Origin: Bacteroidota bacterium
Lineage (GTDB): Bacteria; Bacteroidota; Bacteroidia; UBA7662
DNA: 37,903 nt
Assembly: GCA_005799065.1 (NCBI GenBank)
Contig: SYHW01000055.1
Coordinates: 1 to 37,903 of the forward strand
Direction of reading: 5' to 3'
The position numbers and the translations under genes are program-made. The stretch's first letter is position 1. Every line of letters begins with the position of its first letter. Below the pieces are notes generated by a model, which was not told the DNA's origin, did no database searches, and was given only the letters and a program-made list of their open reading frames with translations. Positions 29,463 through 37,903 of the stretch are shown piece after piece.

Positions 29463-30338
29463 ATGAGCATTTTGGTGAATAGAAACTCGAGAATTTTGGT
29501 GCAAGGTTTTACGGGTAATGAAGGCACTTTCCATGCCGAACAAATGATTGCTTACGGGAGTCCCGTGGTTGGCGGTATAACGCCGGGTAAAGGAGGACAA
29601 CAGCACCTCAACCTGCCTGTTTTCGACACCGTGTCTGAGGCCAAGGAAAATACCGGTGCCAACACTTCCATCATTTTTGTTCCTCCCGCTTTCGCTGCAG
29701 ATGCCATTATGGAGGCAGCTGATGCGGGCATCGAAGTGATTGTGTGCATTACAGAAGGAATTCCTACTCGTGATATGATCGCCGCGCGCGAATACCTACG
29801 TTTGAGAAACAGCCGTCTGATTGGCCCTAATTGTCCGGGCATTATCACCCCTGAGGAGGCTAAAGTGGGCATCATGCCAGGTTTCGTATTCAAAAAAGGG
29901 AAGATCGGAATCGTTTCACGTTCAGGCACCCTCACTTACGAGGCAGCGGATCAAGTTGTTAAAGCGGGAATGGGTATTTCTACCGCCATTGGTATCGGGG
30001 GAGATCCTGTCATTGGAACCACAACGCGGGAGGCTGTCGAATTATTCGCCTCAGATCCGGAGACTGAAGCCATTGTGCTTATCGGTGAGATCGGCGGACA
30101 AATGGAAGCAGATGCCGCCCGTTGGATTCGTGATTCAAAATTGAATAAACCTGTGGTCGGGTTTATTGCCGGTCAGACGGCCCCCCCTGGCCGCAGAATG
30201 GGCCATGCTGGAGCAGTGGTAGGTGGCACCGAAGATACTGCTGCTGCGAAAATGCGCATCATGGAAGAATGTGGCTTGCATGTGGTGGCTTCTCCCGCCG
30301 ATATTGGACAGACTGTGCGCAAGGCACTTGGCCGATAA
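29463..30338 (+). CDS. sucD: Succinyl-CoA ligase (ADP-forming), alpha subunit
   Basis: 291-aa [73 protein letters not shown]. Confidence 0.97.
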   Translation: MSILVNRNSRILVQGFTGNEGTFHAEQMIAYGSPVVGGITPGKGGQQHLNLPVFDTVSEAKENTGANTSIIFVPPAFAADAIMEAADAGIEVIVCITEGIPTRDMIAAREYLRLRNSRLIGPNCPGIITPEEAKVGIMPGFVFKKGKIGIVSRSGTLTYEAADQVVKAGMGISTAIGIGGDPVIGTTTREAVELFASDPETEAIVLIGEIGGQMEADAARWIRDSKLNKPVVGFIAGQTAPPGRRMGHAGAVVGGTEDTAAAKMRIMEECGLHVVASPADIGQTVRKALGR

Positions 30339-30343
30339 TCCTC

Positions 30344-31642
30344 TTAGATTCCGAGCAACATACCCGCAATGGTGGCATTCAACAATGAAGCTGCTGTTCC
30401 CGCTATTAATGCCTTCACACCCAATTGGGAGAACAACGTCCTTCGTTCAGGGATTAACCCGCCAATGCCCCCCACCTGGATACCAATTGATGCAACATTG
30501 GCGAATCCACAAAGCGCATAAGATGCCATCACGATGGTTCGCTCTGATGCAAATGCACCGCCTGCTTTTAGTTCAGAGAGGCTTGTGAAAGCTACAAACT
30601 CATTCAGAATGGCCTTTTCTCCAAGCAACTGCCCCATCAAGAGCACATCCTCGCCCCGCACACCCATGAGCCAGGAGATCGGAGCAAACAACATGCCCAA
30701 CACCAATTGCACACTCAAGCCATCATAGCGCCCCGCGCTTGTCTGGGTGATCCAGCTGTTGAGGCCTGTCCACCCGCCCACCCAGTATTGGAGTATATAA
30801 TTGAACATGGCCATCAGTGCGGTAAAAACCAGGAGCATGGCCCCCACATTAACCGCTAATTTCACCCCATCGGTGGTACCCGTTGCCACCGCTTCGAGTA
30901 CATTGTCTCCCATGGTCTCACGTGGAACGCTCAAATCAGCGGAAAACGACTCGGTTTCTGGCACAAGCATCTTAGCCGCCAAAATTCCTGCTGGAGCAGC
31001 CATTACGGATGCGGTGAGTAGATGTTGGGCAAACAACGCCTGTGCCTGGGGGTCGCTTCCCCCTAAAAAACCAATGTATGCGGCCATGACAGCCCCAGCA
31101 ATGGTGGCCATTCCGCCGGTCATTAACGCCATAATCTCCGATCGGGTCATTCGATTGAGGTAGGGCTTAATCAGCAACGGCGCCTCAGTTTGACCCATAA
31201 AAATGTTCGCCGAAGCGGCCAAACTCTCGGCTCCAGAAATCTTGAGCAGTCTGTTCATGACCCAGGCAAACACAAATACAATGCGTTGCAGTACGCCCAA
31301 ATAGTACAGTAGACTGGTAAAGGCCGAAAAGAAAATGATGGTGGGCAACACCTGGAAAACAAATATAAAACCATATGTATCAACAGATGTTACCAGGCCC
31401 CCAAAAAGGAATTCTGCTCCCTTGCGCGAAAAACCAAGCAATTGAACAATGAAACCACTGACCAAAGAAAACGCATGTCCAACCATCTCGACTTTCATGA
31501 CCAAAACTGCGAGCAACAATTGTAGCCCCAGGGCTGGGAATACAGTGCGCCATGAAATTCTCTTTCGGTTCTCAGACAACAAATAGAGTAAGGCGAGCAG
31601 AGAAGCCAGACCGAGCAGACCATTGAGTATAGACGACATCAT
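30344..31642 (-). CDS. NupC/NupG-family concentrative nucleoside transporter
   Basis: 432-aa membrane ORF with FMGQTEAPLLIKPYL, MTGGMATIAGAVMAAYIGFLG, SYALCGFANVASIGIQVGGIGGL. Confidence 0.93.
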   Translation of the reverse strand: MMSSILNGLLGLASLLALLYLLSENRKRISWRTVFPALGLQLLLAVLVMKVEMVGHAFSLVSGFIVQLLGFSRKGAEFLFGGLVTSVDTYGFIFVFQVLPTIIFFSAFTSLLYYLGVLQRIVFVFAWVMNRLLKISGAESLAASANIFMGQTEAPLLIKPYLNRMTRSEIMALMTGGMATIAGAVMAAYIGFLGGSDPQAQALFAQHLLTASVMAAPAGILAAKMLVPETESFSADLSVPRETMGDNVLEAVATGTTDGVKLAVNVGAMLLVFTALMAMFNYILQYWVGGWTGLNSWITQTSAGRYDGLSVQLVLGMLFAPISWLMGVRGEDVLLMGQLLGEKAILNEFVAFTSLSELKAGGAFASERTIVMASYALCGFANVASIGIQVGGIGGLIPERRTLFSQLGVKALIAGTAASLLNATIAGMLLGI

Positions 31643-31694
31643 GGCCCAAACCTAAGGAAAAGTAGCTTAAAAACGCAATGAATTAGAAAAAGGG

Positions 31695-32312
31695 TTAGAT
31701 GATCCCTCTTTTTTTTAGTTCATCTCGAATGAGTGCAGCTTCCTCATAGTTCTCACCATCAACGGCTTGCTGAAGCCGTTCCTGAAGCTCTGCGAATCCT
31801 AATTGCCGATAAGGGGAAGGCTTCGATTCAGGGGCTTTGGCAATCAAATCCTCTGAATTATTGATGACTGCATGAGAATCCGAGGGTTCTTGCACGCGAT
31901 CCGCATCCAATATAACGCCTCCTGAATCCAATACGTGAGAAAAGGTATAAACAGGACAGCCAAAACGAACAGCGAGCGCCAAGGCATCTGAGGTTCGGGC
32001 GTCGACCTGCCTGATTTCGTTTCCTTGCCGACAGTGCAATCTGCTGTAGAAAATACCCTCCCTCAAATCAGCAATGACCACCTCTTCTATCTCTATATCG
32101 AATTCAGAGGCAAAATTTTTAAATAAATCATGGGTAAGCGGCCGCGCAGGCTTCATGTTCTCCAATTCAATGGCGATGGCCTGTGCTTCGAAACCCCCGA
32201 TGATGATGGGCAGTTTACGTCCTCCGCCTTTCTCGCCCAAAATAAGGGCATAGGAGTTGGCCGAGGTGTTGCTGTCTGAAAGGGCAACGATTTCCAATTC
32301 TATTTTCTTCAT
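31695..32312 (-). CDS. Bifunctional nuclease family protein (DUF151) with C-terminal UVR-like motif
   Basis: LPIIIGGFEAQAIAIELENMKPARPLTHDLFKN plus VDARTSDALALAVRFGCPVYT; tail LQERLQQAVDGENYEEAALIRDELKKR resembles a UVR motif. Confidence 0.92.
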   Translation of the reverse strand: MKKIELEIVALSDSNTSANSYALILGEKGGGRKLPIIIGGFEAQAIAIELENMKPARPLTHDLFKNFASEFDIEIEEVVIADLREGIFYSRLHCRQGNEIRQVDARTSDALALAVRFGCPVYTFSHVLDSGGVILDADRVQEPSDSHAVINNSEDLIAKAPESKPSPYRQLGFAELQERLQQAVDGENYEEAALIRDELKKRGII

Positions 32313-33286
32313 CAGGCGTGAGAAGCCTTAAAGCGCTGAACAGCTGCAGTTAGACGCGGCAGTATATCAAAGGCATCGCCCACTATACCATAATCAGCCA
32401 CCTTAAAAAATGGAGCTTCTTTGTCGGTATTGATAGCCACAATCACTTTACTCGAACTCACACCGGCTAAATGTTGAATGGCCCCGGAAATGCCAATGGC
32501 TATATATAAATCCGGTTTAATGGTGATACCTGTTTGTCCAACGTGCTCTTCATGCGGACGCCAGTGCATATCACTGACCGGCTTTGAACAAGCAGTGGCT
32601 GCATCGAGACTTGCCGCCAAAGATTCTACCAAATGCCAGTTTTCTGGGCCCTTTAATCCGCGACCGGCCGAAACCACGCGCTCAGCCTCTGTTAAGGGAA
32701 TTTTACCAACCACACGATCGACCCTATTCACTTGAATTTTGATTTGATGCCCGTCGAAAGGAACTGCTAAGGCTTCTGTTTTGCATTCACCAACCGTGCG
32801 GTTTTCGATGGGAAAGGAATTGGGGGTAATCGCCATGACGCAGGGATGCCCTTTGACCTGGAGGAAGGCATAGCCCTTGTTCGAAAAGACCGATCTACGG
32901 ATCCCCCAACCATCATTCGATTTTTTCGGAACGTCAATTACCCCAGAGGCCAGTGGCATTCCCAAACGTACGGCCAAACGGGGGGCTACAGACTTTCCTA
33001 AGTACGTATTGGAGATCACAAGTTGTTGGGCCCCTACCCTTGCCGCAGCTTGCGTGAGATCATGAACCACTGCATCAAAGTCCATTAAGTCATGTTCCGC
33101 TTTGAGGCATAGCGCGACTCCTAAATCCTGCATTTGCTGGTGGGCCTCAGCAGAAATTTCAGATGAACAAAGTACGCTGCAATTTGATTGCAAGCTATGG
33201 GCCAATTGAACCCCAAAAGACACCGCCTCTAATGCAAGCTTTTTTAATATACCATCCTGAACAGGAGCGAAAACAAGTACAGACAT
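32312..33286 (-). CDS. etfA: Electron transfer flavoprotein subunit alpha
   Basis: MSVLVFAPVQDGILKKLALEAVSFG..., VVSAGRGLKG, GQTGITIKPDLYIAIGISGAIQHLAGVSSSKVIVAINTDKEAPFFKVADYGIVGD. Confidence 0.95.
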   Translation of the reverse strand: MSVLVFAPVQDGILKKLALEAVSFGVQLAHSLQSNCSVLCSSEISAEAHQQMQDLGVALCLKAEHDLMDFDAVVHDLTQAAARVGAQQLVISNTYLGKSVAPRLAVRLGMPLASGVIDVPKKSNDGWGIRRSVFSNKGYAFLQVKGHPCVMAITPNSFPIENRTVGECKTEALAVPFDGHQIKIQVNRVDRVVGKIPLTEAERVVSAGRGLKGPENWHLVESLAASLDAATACSKPVSDMHWRPHEEHVGQTGITIKPDLYIAIGISGAIQHLAGVSSSKVIVAINTDKEAPFFKVADYGIVGDAFDILPRLTAAVQRFKASHA

Positions 33287-33318
33287 CCGTTTATCGTGAT
33301 TTAGTTTTAATTCTGTGT

Positions 33319-34059
33319 TTAAATGACTTTTGACTGCTCGTGTAGGAGCGAGACCAACTGATCCATATCGCCCGCATCGACAAACCTGCAACCCGATTTG
33401 GCCACAGGCGGCTCGTAATGTAATACTTGAGTTTGTTCTGCGTTGACCGATGCTGCAACGACCTCCAAAGGTTTGGTGCGCGCCATCATTATACCCCTCA
33501 TGTTGGGGATGCGCGGCTCAGTGAGTTCTTTTTGACAGGTGGCCACAAAGGGGTGAGCGACTTGTGCATAGGCCCTACCCCCGTCTACATCGAAAGAAAC
33601 CTCGGCTTCTGTGCCGTTGCTGCTGATGGATGTCATGATGTTGACGAGCGGCAAACCCAGCAATTCAGCTAACATGCCCCCTACCATCCCGCCGTTGTAA
33701 TCAATAGATTCTCTACCGCAAAGAATCAGGTCATAACGATCCTTGGATGCGATTGCAGCCAATTCACGGGCTACCTGAACAGCGTCTGTTGCATCCGCAT
33801 CTACCCGAATGGCTTGATCAGCCCCTATAGCCATGGCCTTACGAAGATTAGACTCTGAGTCAGCGCGACCGACATGAACCACTGTTACACGTCCACCACC
33901 CATTGACTCATTCAATTCAAGGGCCTTGGTTAGTGCTAATTCATCGTATGGATTGATGATGAACTGAACGCCGTTTTTATCGAGTGATTTCCCATCGGCT
34001 GTAAAAACAATTCGTGTTGTTGTGTCGGGCACCTGGCTCAGACAGACCAGTATATTCAT
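33319..34059 (-). CDS. etfB: Electron transfer flavoprotein subunit beta
   Basis: MNILVCLSQVPDTTTRIVF, NPYDELALTKALEL, LILCGRESIDYNGGMVGGMLAELLGLPLV. Confidence 0.95.
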   Translation of the reverse strand: MNILVCLSQVPDTTTRIVFTADGKSLDKNGVQFIINPYDELALTKALELNESMGGGRVTVVHVGRADSESNLRKAMAIGADQAIRVDADATDAVQVARELAAIASKDRYDLILCGRESIDYNGGMVGGMLAELLGLPLVNIMTSISSNGTEAEVSFDVDGGRAYAQVAHPFVATCQKELTEPRIPNMRGIMMARTKPLEVVAASVNAEQTQVLHYEPPVAKSGCRFVDAGDMDQLVSLLHEQSKVI

Positions 34060-34105
34060 ATTTTTGAAAAAAGAAGTACGAAATAAAGCACAAAAATAAG
34101 GATAA

Positions 34106-34453
34106 ATGATGCATGAAAGTAGAGGAAATGAGCGTTTGGAGCGACTTCAATTGCTGATCCGACAAAACCCTCAGGAGCCATTCTTACCGTATGCACTTGG
34201 ACTCGAATGGGAGAAACAAGCCAATCTTCAAAGAGCCGAAGAGATATGGCGCAATCTATTAATAGAACATCCAGATTATCTGCCTGCCTGGCAACGACTG
34301 GCGGAGTTGTATTTAGTGCAAAAACAGTTTATCAATGCACTTCATTGCACAAAAGAAGCCTTGCGTTGCTCAGAAAAAACGGGGGATCATCATGCGCATG
34401 AAACAGCGTTGGAAATGCTAGAGCAAATTGCAGAACAAATGAAAATGGAGTAG
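34106..34453 (+). CDS. Small tetratricopeptide-repeat-like protein
   Basis: 115-aa ORF with PFLPYALGLEWEKQANLQRAEEIWRNLLIEHPDYLPAWQRLAELYLVQKQFINALHCTKEAL. Confidence 0.8.
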   Translation: MMHESRGNERLERLQLLIRQNPQEPFLPYALGLEWEKQANLQRAEEIWRNLLIEHPDYLPAWQRLAELYLVQKQFINALHCTKEALRCSEKTGDHHAHETALEMLEQIAEQMKME

Positions 34454-34466
34454 AATCAGTGCACGA

Positions 34467-35972
34467 TTAAAACCGCATTCCAAGACTCACTATCAATTCC
34501 GTGCGGAACTGCCGAATGCTTGCACCAAAATTAGGAGCGGGTATCGATAAGCTGTACGGTTCATGATACACATTCCAGGAACGATTCGTAATACAAACAT
34601 CCAGAATGAACGGATCTTTTCGGTAACCACCCCCCATGGATACCTCCCGTTGTGCCCGATTTCCTCCACCGGTATTGAGCTCTGCCACAAATGGCGTAGT
34701 GGTATAGGCCATACCCATCCGCAAGGCATACGGACCGAGCAGTCCTTCGGCTCCAAAACGAAAGGTACTGGTGGACTGCAGCAAACTACGAACGTCAGTG
34801 TTCACCCCGCGAGCCCATTCTGAAGTACCCGCATCGAGGCCTTCGGTGCGCACACGCATGCGTTGAAAAGACATATAATCATAGCCTGCCGTTATAAGGC
34901 CTTTTTTAGGAAAAACCATTGCCAAACCGACACTTGTTCGGGCTGGCCTACGAAATTTATACTCAAAGGGGGCAAAAACAGGTGATGAAGCGAACGCATA
35001 AGTGGGGACCGAATCGAACGTAGCTTCTAGATCCGTTTGAAAATCCTCTTCAACAGTGAGTCTCGATGGGGGCACATAAGAAAACCCCAATCGAAAGAAA
35101 TCTGAGGGCTTAAAAATGGCTCCGAGTTTCCATTCAAACCCATCGGCGACCGAATAGATGTTCTGCGTATACCTAAGCGACTTAAAGTCAAAGATGCTAT
35201 CGGCTTCATCTGTTTCAGTAAATGAAGAAAACCGATCAAATCGTGCGCTGAGTATGCTGAGCGATGCACCCAATTGGATCATGTTCTTCCAATTACCTGC
35301 CAGGGTAAATTGATAATCAGACATTTGTCCATTGCTGCGTGCTTCTTCTTCCTGCCGTACACCACCGCTTGGAACGATTGAGAAATAATAAGACGTGCTA
35401 TCGCCCGGTCGCTCAGGATAAATGAGCCCAGTGCGTGCGGCCAGTGCCGCTGAAAAGGGAAATTGTGCGGCTACAAAAGCAGAACCTGAATTGGCCTCTT
35501 CCTGAAAATAATGAACCAGACTGGTCTTGTTATTGAATCCATCAAGCTGCCATCGACCCGAATAAACAGCGGTTTGGTTTAAAGTAAACCCATAATGCAC
35601 ACGTATCCAGCCCGATCCACTTTCCTGCGGCTTTTCTGCAATGACAATACCAAGGGCGGGAATCCGCACATCCCCCCTACTGCTGCGCGTGCGGTTGTTT
35701 AAGTAATCAGATTGAGAACCTACCGTGCCCATAGAGGCAGACAAACCCAAAACGGAGGAATGAAAACCTGCGATTCCGGCGGGATTGGAAGAAGCACCGC
35801 CCCAATCAGCACCCAAAGCCACGAATGAACCGCCTAATGCTGTTGTCCGGGCCGAGCCCACCGGCTGAAACCGACTCAATTGAAGCAAATCAAGCGCATA
35901 CTGAGCGAATGATGCACTCGAACAGAGGACAGAACCCGCCAAGGCTAGGGGCCAAAAATGAGCGCGCTTCAT
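34467..35972 (-). CDS. OmpP1/FadL/TodX-family outer-membrane transport protein
   Basis: Signal peptide, then ALDLLQLSRFQPVGSARTTALGGSFVALGADWGGASSNPAGIAGF and a beta-barrel C-terminus. Confidence 0.85.
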   Translation of the reverse strand: MKRAHFWPLALAGSVLCSSASFAQYALDLLQLSRFQPVGSARTTALGGSFVALGADWGGASSNPAGIAGFHSSVLGLSASMGTVGSQSDYLNNRTRSSRGDVRIPALGIVIAEKPQESGSGWIRVHYGFTLNQTAVYSGRWQLDGFNNKTSLVHYFQEEANSGSAFVAAQFPFSAALAARTGLIYPERPGDSTSYYFSIVPSGGVRQEEEARSNGQMSDYQFTLAGNWKNMIQLGASLSILSARFDRFSSFTETDEADSIFDFKSLRYTQNIYSVADGFEWKLGAIFKPSDFFRLGFSYVPPSRLTVEEDFQTDLEATFDSVPTYAFASSPVFAPFEYKFRRPARTSVGLAMVFPKKGLITAGYDYMSFQRMRVRTEGLDAGTSEWARGVNTDVRSLLQSTSTFRFGAEGLLGPYALRMGMAYTTTPFVAELNTGGGNRAQREVSMGGGYRKDPFILDVCITNRSWNVYHEPYSLSIPAPNFGASIRQFRTELIVSLGMRF

Positions 35973-37390
35973 CGTGGACGACCAGATGTTGTTGGTCTAC
36001 TTCCGCTGTATGAAGGTGTGGATGGACGAGAATATCCCGAAGAACTGCTTCTTGATGGAGATGAAGGCGAATATGAACCTATTGATCGTGGAGCGGAAGA
36101 AGGCTTCGCTGGCGTGGTTGATCGTAAAGGGGTAAAGGTACGTGTCGGTGCACTGGGTGTAGAAGTTCGTGGGGTATTCGCACCCGATGAACCGATAGAA
36201 CCCGAGCGGGAAGGGGTATATGAACGAGGTGTGTTTGTTCCCGAGGAGCCAGAGCGAGATGGTGAATAGGGAGTTGGGGTGTACGTACTGGATGAACCGC
36301 TGCGAGAAGGCGTATAGGAACGTGGGGTGTAAGAACCGACTGAACCCGACTGAGATGGTTTTGACTCAAAATCCTCTGGTCGGCCCGTACCGGGAGTGGC
36401 GTATGGGTATCGAATATCGGCTGATTTTGTGCGATCAGTTGAGCGAAGTGTTCTGGAAACTCCCGCTCCCATCGTATTGCGATCACCCGAAGCACTACGA
36501 TCCACAGATTGCGTGCCCACCATTCGGCGCATTTGGCCGGAACCGTTACGAGTTGCCACAACCGTTGATTGGCTCGAACGAATGCGTGAGGACAATGTCT
36601 GTTTTTCTGCCCCCGATAATTGACCCGAAAAACCATTGCCCGCCATGGCATTGGGTACACGCGCAGGAGCCCTTGATTTGCCTCTTTGAACAAAGCCAGG
36701 CAAAGAAGTTCCAGGCAGGCTTGTTCGGGTAGGTGAAGGCTTGAGTGCGGGTGTCGCAGAAACCCAGATGCCGGATCCACCATGATTCCACCCATTCCAA
36801 CCATTGTTCCATCCGTTGTTCCAGCCCCAATAAGAATTCATCCCCCAATTGTTGCACCAAGGACTGTTCCACGCGTTCCATCCCCAAGGATCATACATCC
36901 CCCAGCCTGAACCACCATAAAGCCATGGGTCATAGCCGCACGGACGATTTAAGCCATAAGGCGACCCCCAACCCATGGAAAATCCAGGGTTCATGCCCCA
37001 ATAAGGAGGCAAAAAAGGATTAAAGAGCATATAACTTCTGCATCCATGATAACCACCCATTCCATAATTCCAACTGGGATTGCTCCACAGAGGGTTGCCA
37101 AATCGGTCGGACCATTCGAGGTCGCGTTGATATCGATCCAATCGGTTTGAACGGGTGGAGCGCCGTACCGATTGGCCATCTTCCAGGTACTCATGATAAG
37201 GATTGCTGCCTCCATCTCGGCTTGAAGCATGAGGGGAAGGACCCTCGTCGGCGGATGTATATAAATCATCACTAAAGTTCATCCGTTTTAACCGGGCCAT
37301 TTCATAGGAAGAGCAGGCCTGAGAAATCGCACCCAAAATTAACAACGCGGCAAAAAAAGCACTTCGATGAGCTGAATGTAGGTTAAACAT
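35969..37390 (-). CDS. Low-complexity putative lipoprotein (W/N/G-rich middle, Ser/Pro/Thr/Arg-rich C-terminal repeats)
   Basis: From ATG 37390: MFNLHSAHRSAFFAALLILGAISQACSSYEMARL has a lipobox-like LILGAISQAC. Stop overlaps the downstream OmpP1-like start (ATGA). Confidence 0.75.
   Translation of the reverse strand: MFNLHSAHRSAFFAALLILGAISQACSSYEMARLKRMNFSDDLYTSADEGPSPHASSRDGGSNPYHEYLEDGQSVRRSTRSNRLDRYQRDLEWSDRFGNPLWSNPSWNYGMGGYHGCRSYMLFNPFLPPYWGMNPGFSMGWGSPYGLNRPCGYDPWLYGGSGWGMYDPWGWNAWNSPWCNNWGMNSYWGWNNGWNNGWNGWNHGGSGIWVSATPALKPSPTRTSLPGTSLPGFVQRGKSRAPARVPNAMAGNGFSGQLSGAEKQTLSSRIRSSQSTVVATRNGSGQMRRMVGTQSVDRSASGDRNTMGAGVSRTLRSTDRTKSADIRYPYATPGTGRPEDFESKPSQSGSVGSYTPRSYTPSRSGSSSTYTPTPYSPSRSGSSGTNTPRSYTPSRSGSIGSSGANTPRTSTPSAPTRTFTPLRSTTPAKPSSAPRSIGSYSPSSPSRSSSSGYSRPSTPSYSGSRPTTSGRPR
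35972..36352. repeat. Low-complexity repeats encoding YTPSRSGS-type units (approximate bounds)
   Basis: Encodes SYTPRSYTPSRSGSSSTYTPTPYSPSRSGSSGTNTPRSYTPSRSGSIGSSGANTPR on the minus strand. Confidence 0.8.
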
Positions 37391-37456
37391 GATGTTGGCT
37401 TTTATCATTCTATAAACGAGCAGATAGCTATATTTGTTCCCTTTTCGTAAAAATAA

Positions 37457-37903
<447 letters not shown>

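Noticed and set aside
30344-34059. etfB-etfA-bifunctional nuclease-nupC cluster as a new operon
   Set aside because: I recall this order as recurrent in Bacteroidota, so it is treated as ordinary conserved synteny.
35958-36269. 103-codon plus-strand ORF rich in E/G/V (EPEREGVYERGVFVPEEPERDGE)
   Set aside because: Antisense shadow of the Ser/Pro/Arg repeats of the minus-strand lipoprotein gene.

Overview
This 37.9 kb window looks like ordinary chromosomal sequence from a member of the Bacteroidota. Supporting signs are a T9SS-type C-terminal sorting domain, an outer-membrane beta-barrel/TonB-receptor-like protein, and gene neighbourhoods I recall as typical of the phylum: etfB-etfA-bifunctional nuclease-nupC and OmpP1/FadL-lipoprotein-proS. 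I support about 34 protein-coding genes. Most are core metabolism or housekeeping: guaA, mtaB, mpl, lon, rsgA, dtd, gcvT, comB, lpxD-like, rnhB, mlaE/mlaF-like, sucD, nupC, etfA/etfB, and proS truncated at the right edge. A partial tRNA 3' end lies at the left edge. I see no phage, transposon, CRISPR array or recognisable defence system. The unexplained signal is a series of short tandem duplications concentrated at gene ends: (1) a 23-bp duplication that appears to have rewritten the C-terminus of a GNAT gene; (2) a ~56-bp duplication across the converging 3' ends of a T9SS-cargo gene and a TonB-receptor-like gene; (3) a perfect 59-bp duplication before dtd that creates two identical 20-codon micro-ORFs, chained to each other and to dtd by ATGA overlaps; (4) a six-unit, 33-bp in-frame minisatellite inside an RsmB-like rRNA methyltransferase gene; (5) weaker repeats before guaA. 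Also notable are a small secreted protein made of six 20-residue GNSTSYSDC repeats, a possible attenuator-like leader before an MFS gene, and a perfect 7-1-7 inverted repeat just upstream of lon. All functional interpretation is inference from sequence reading; no database search was run.
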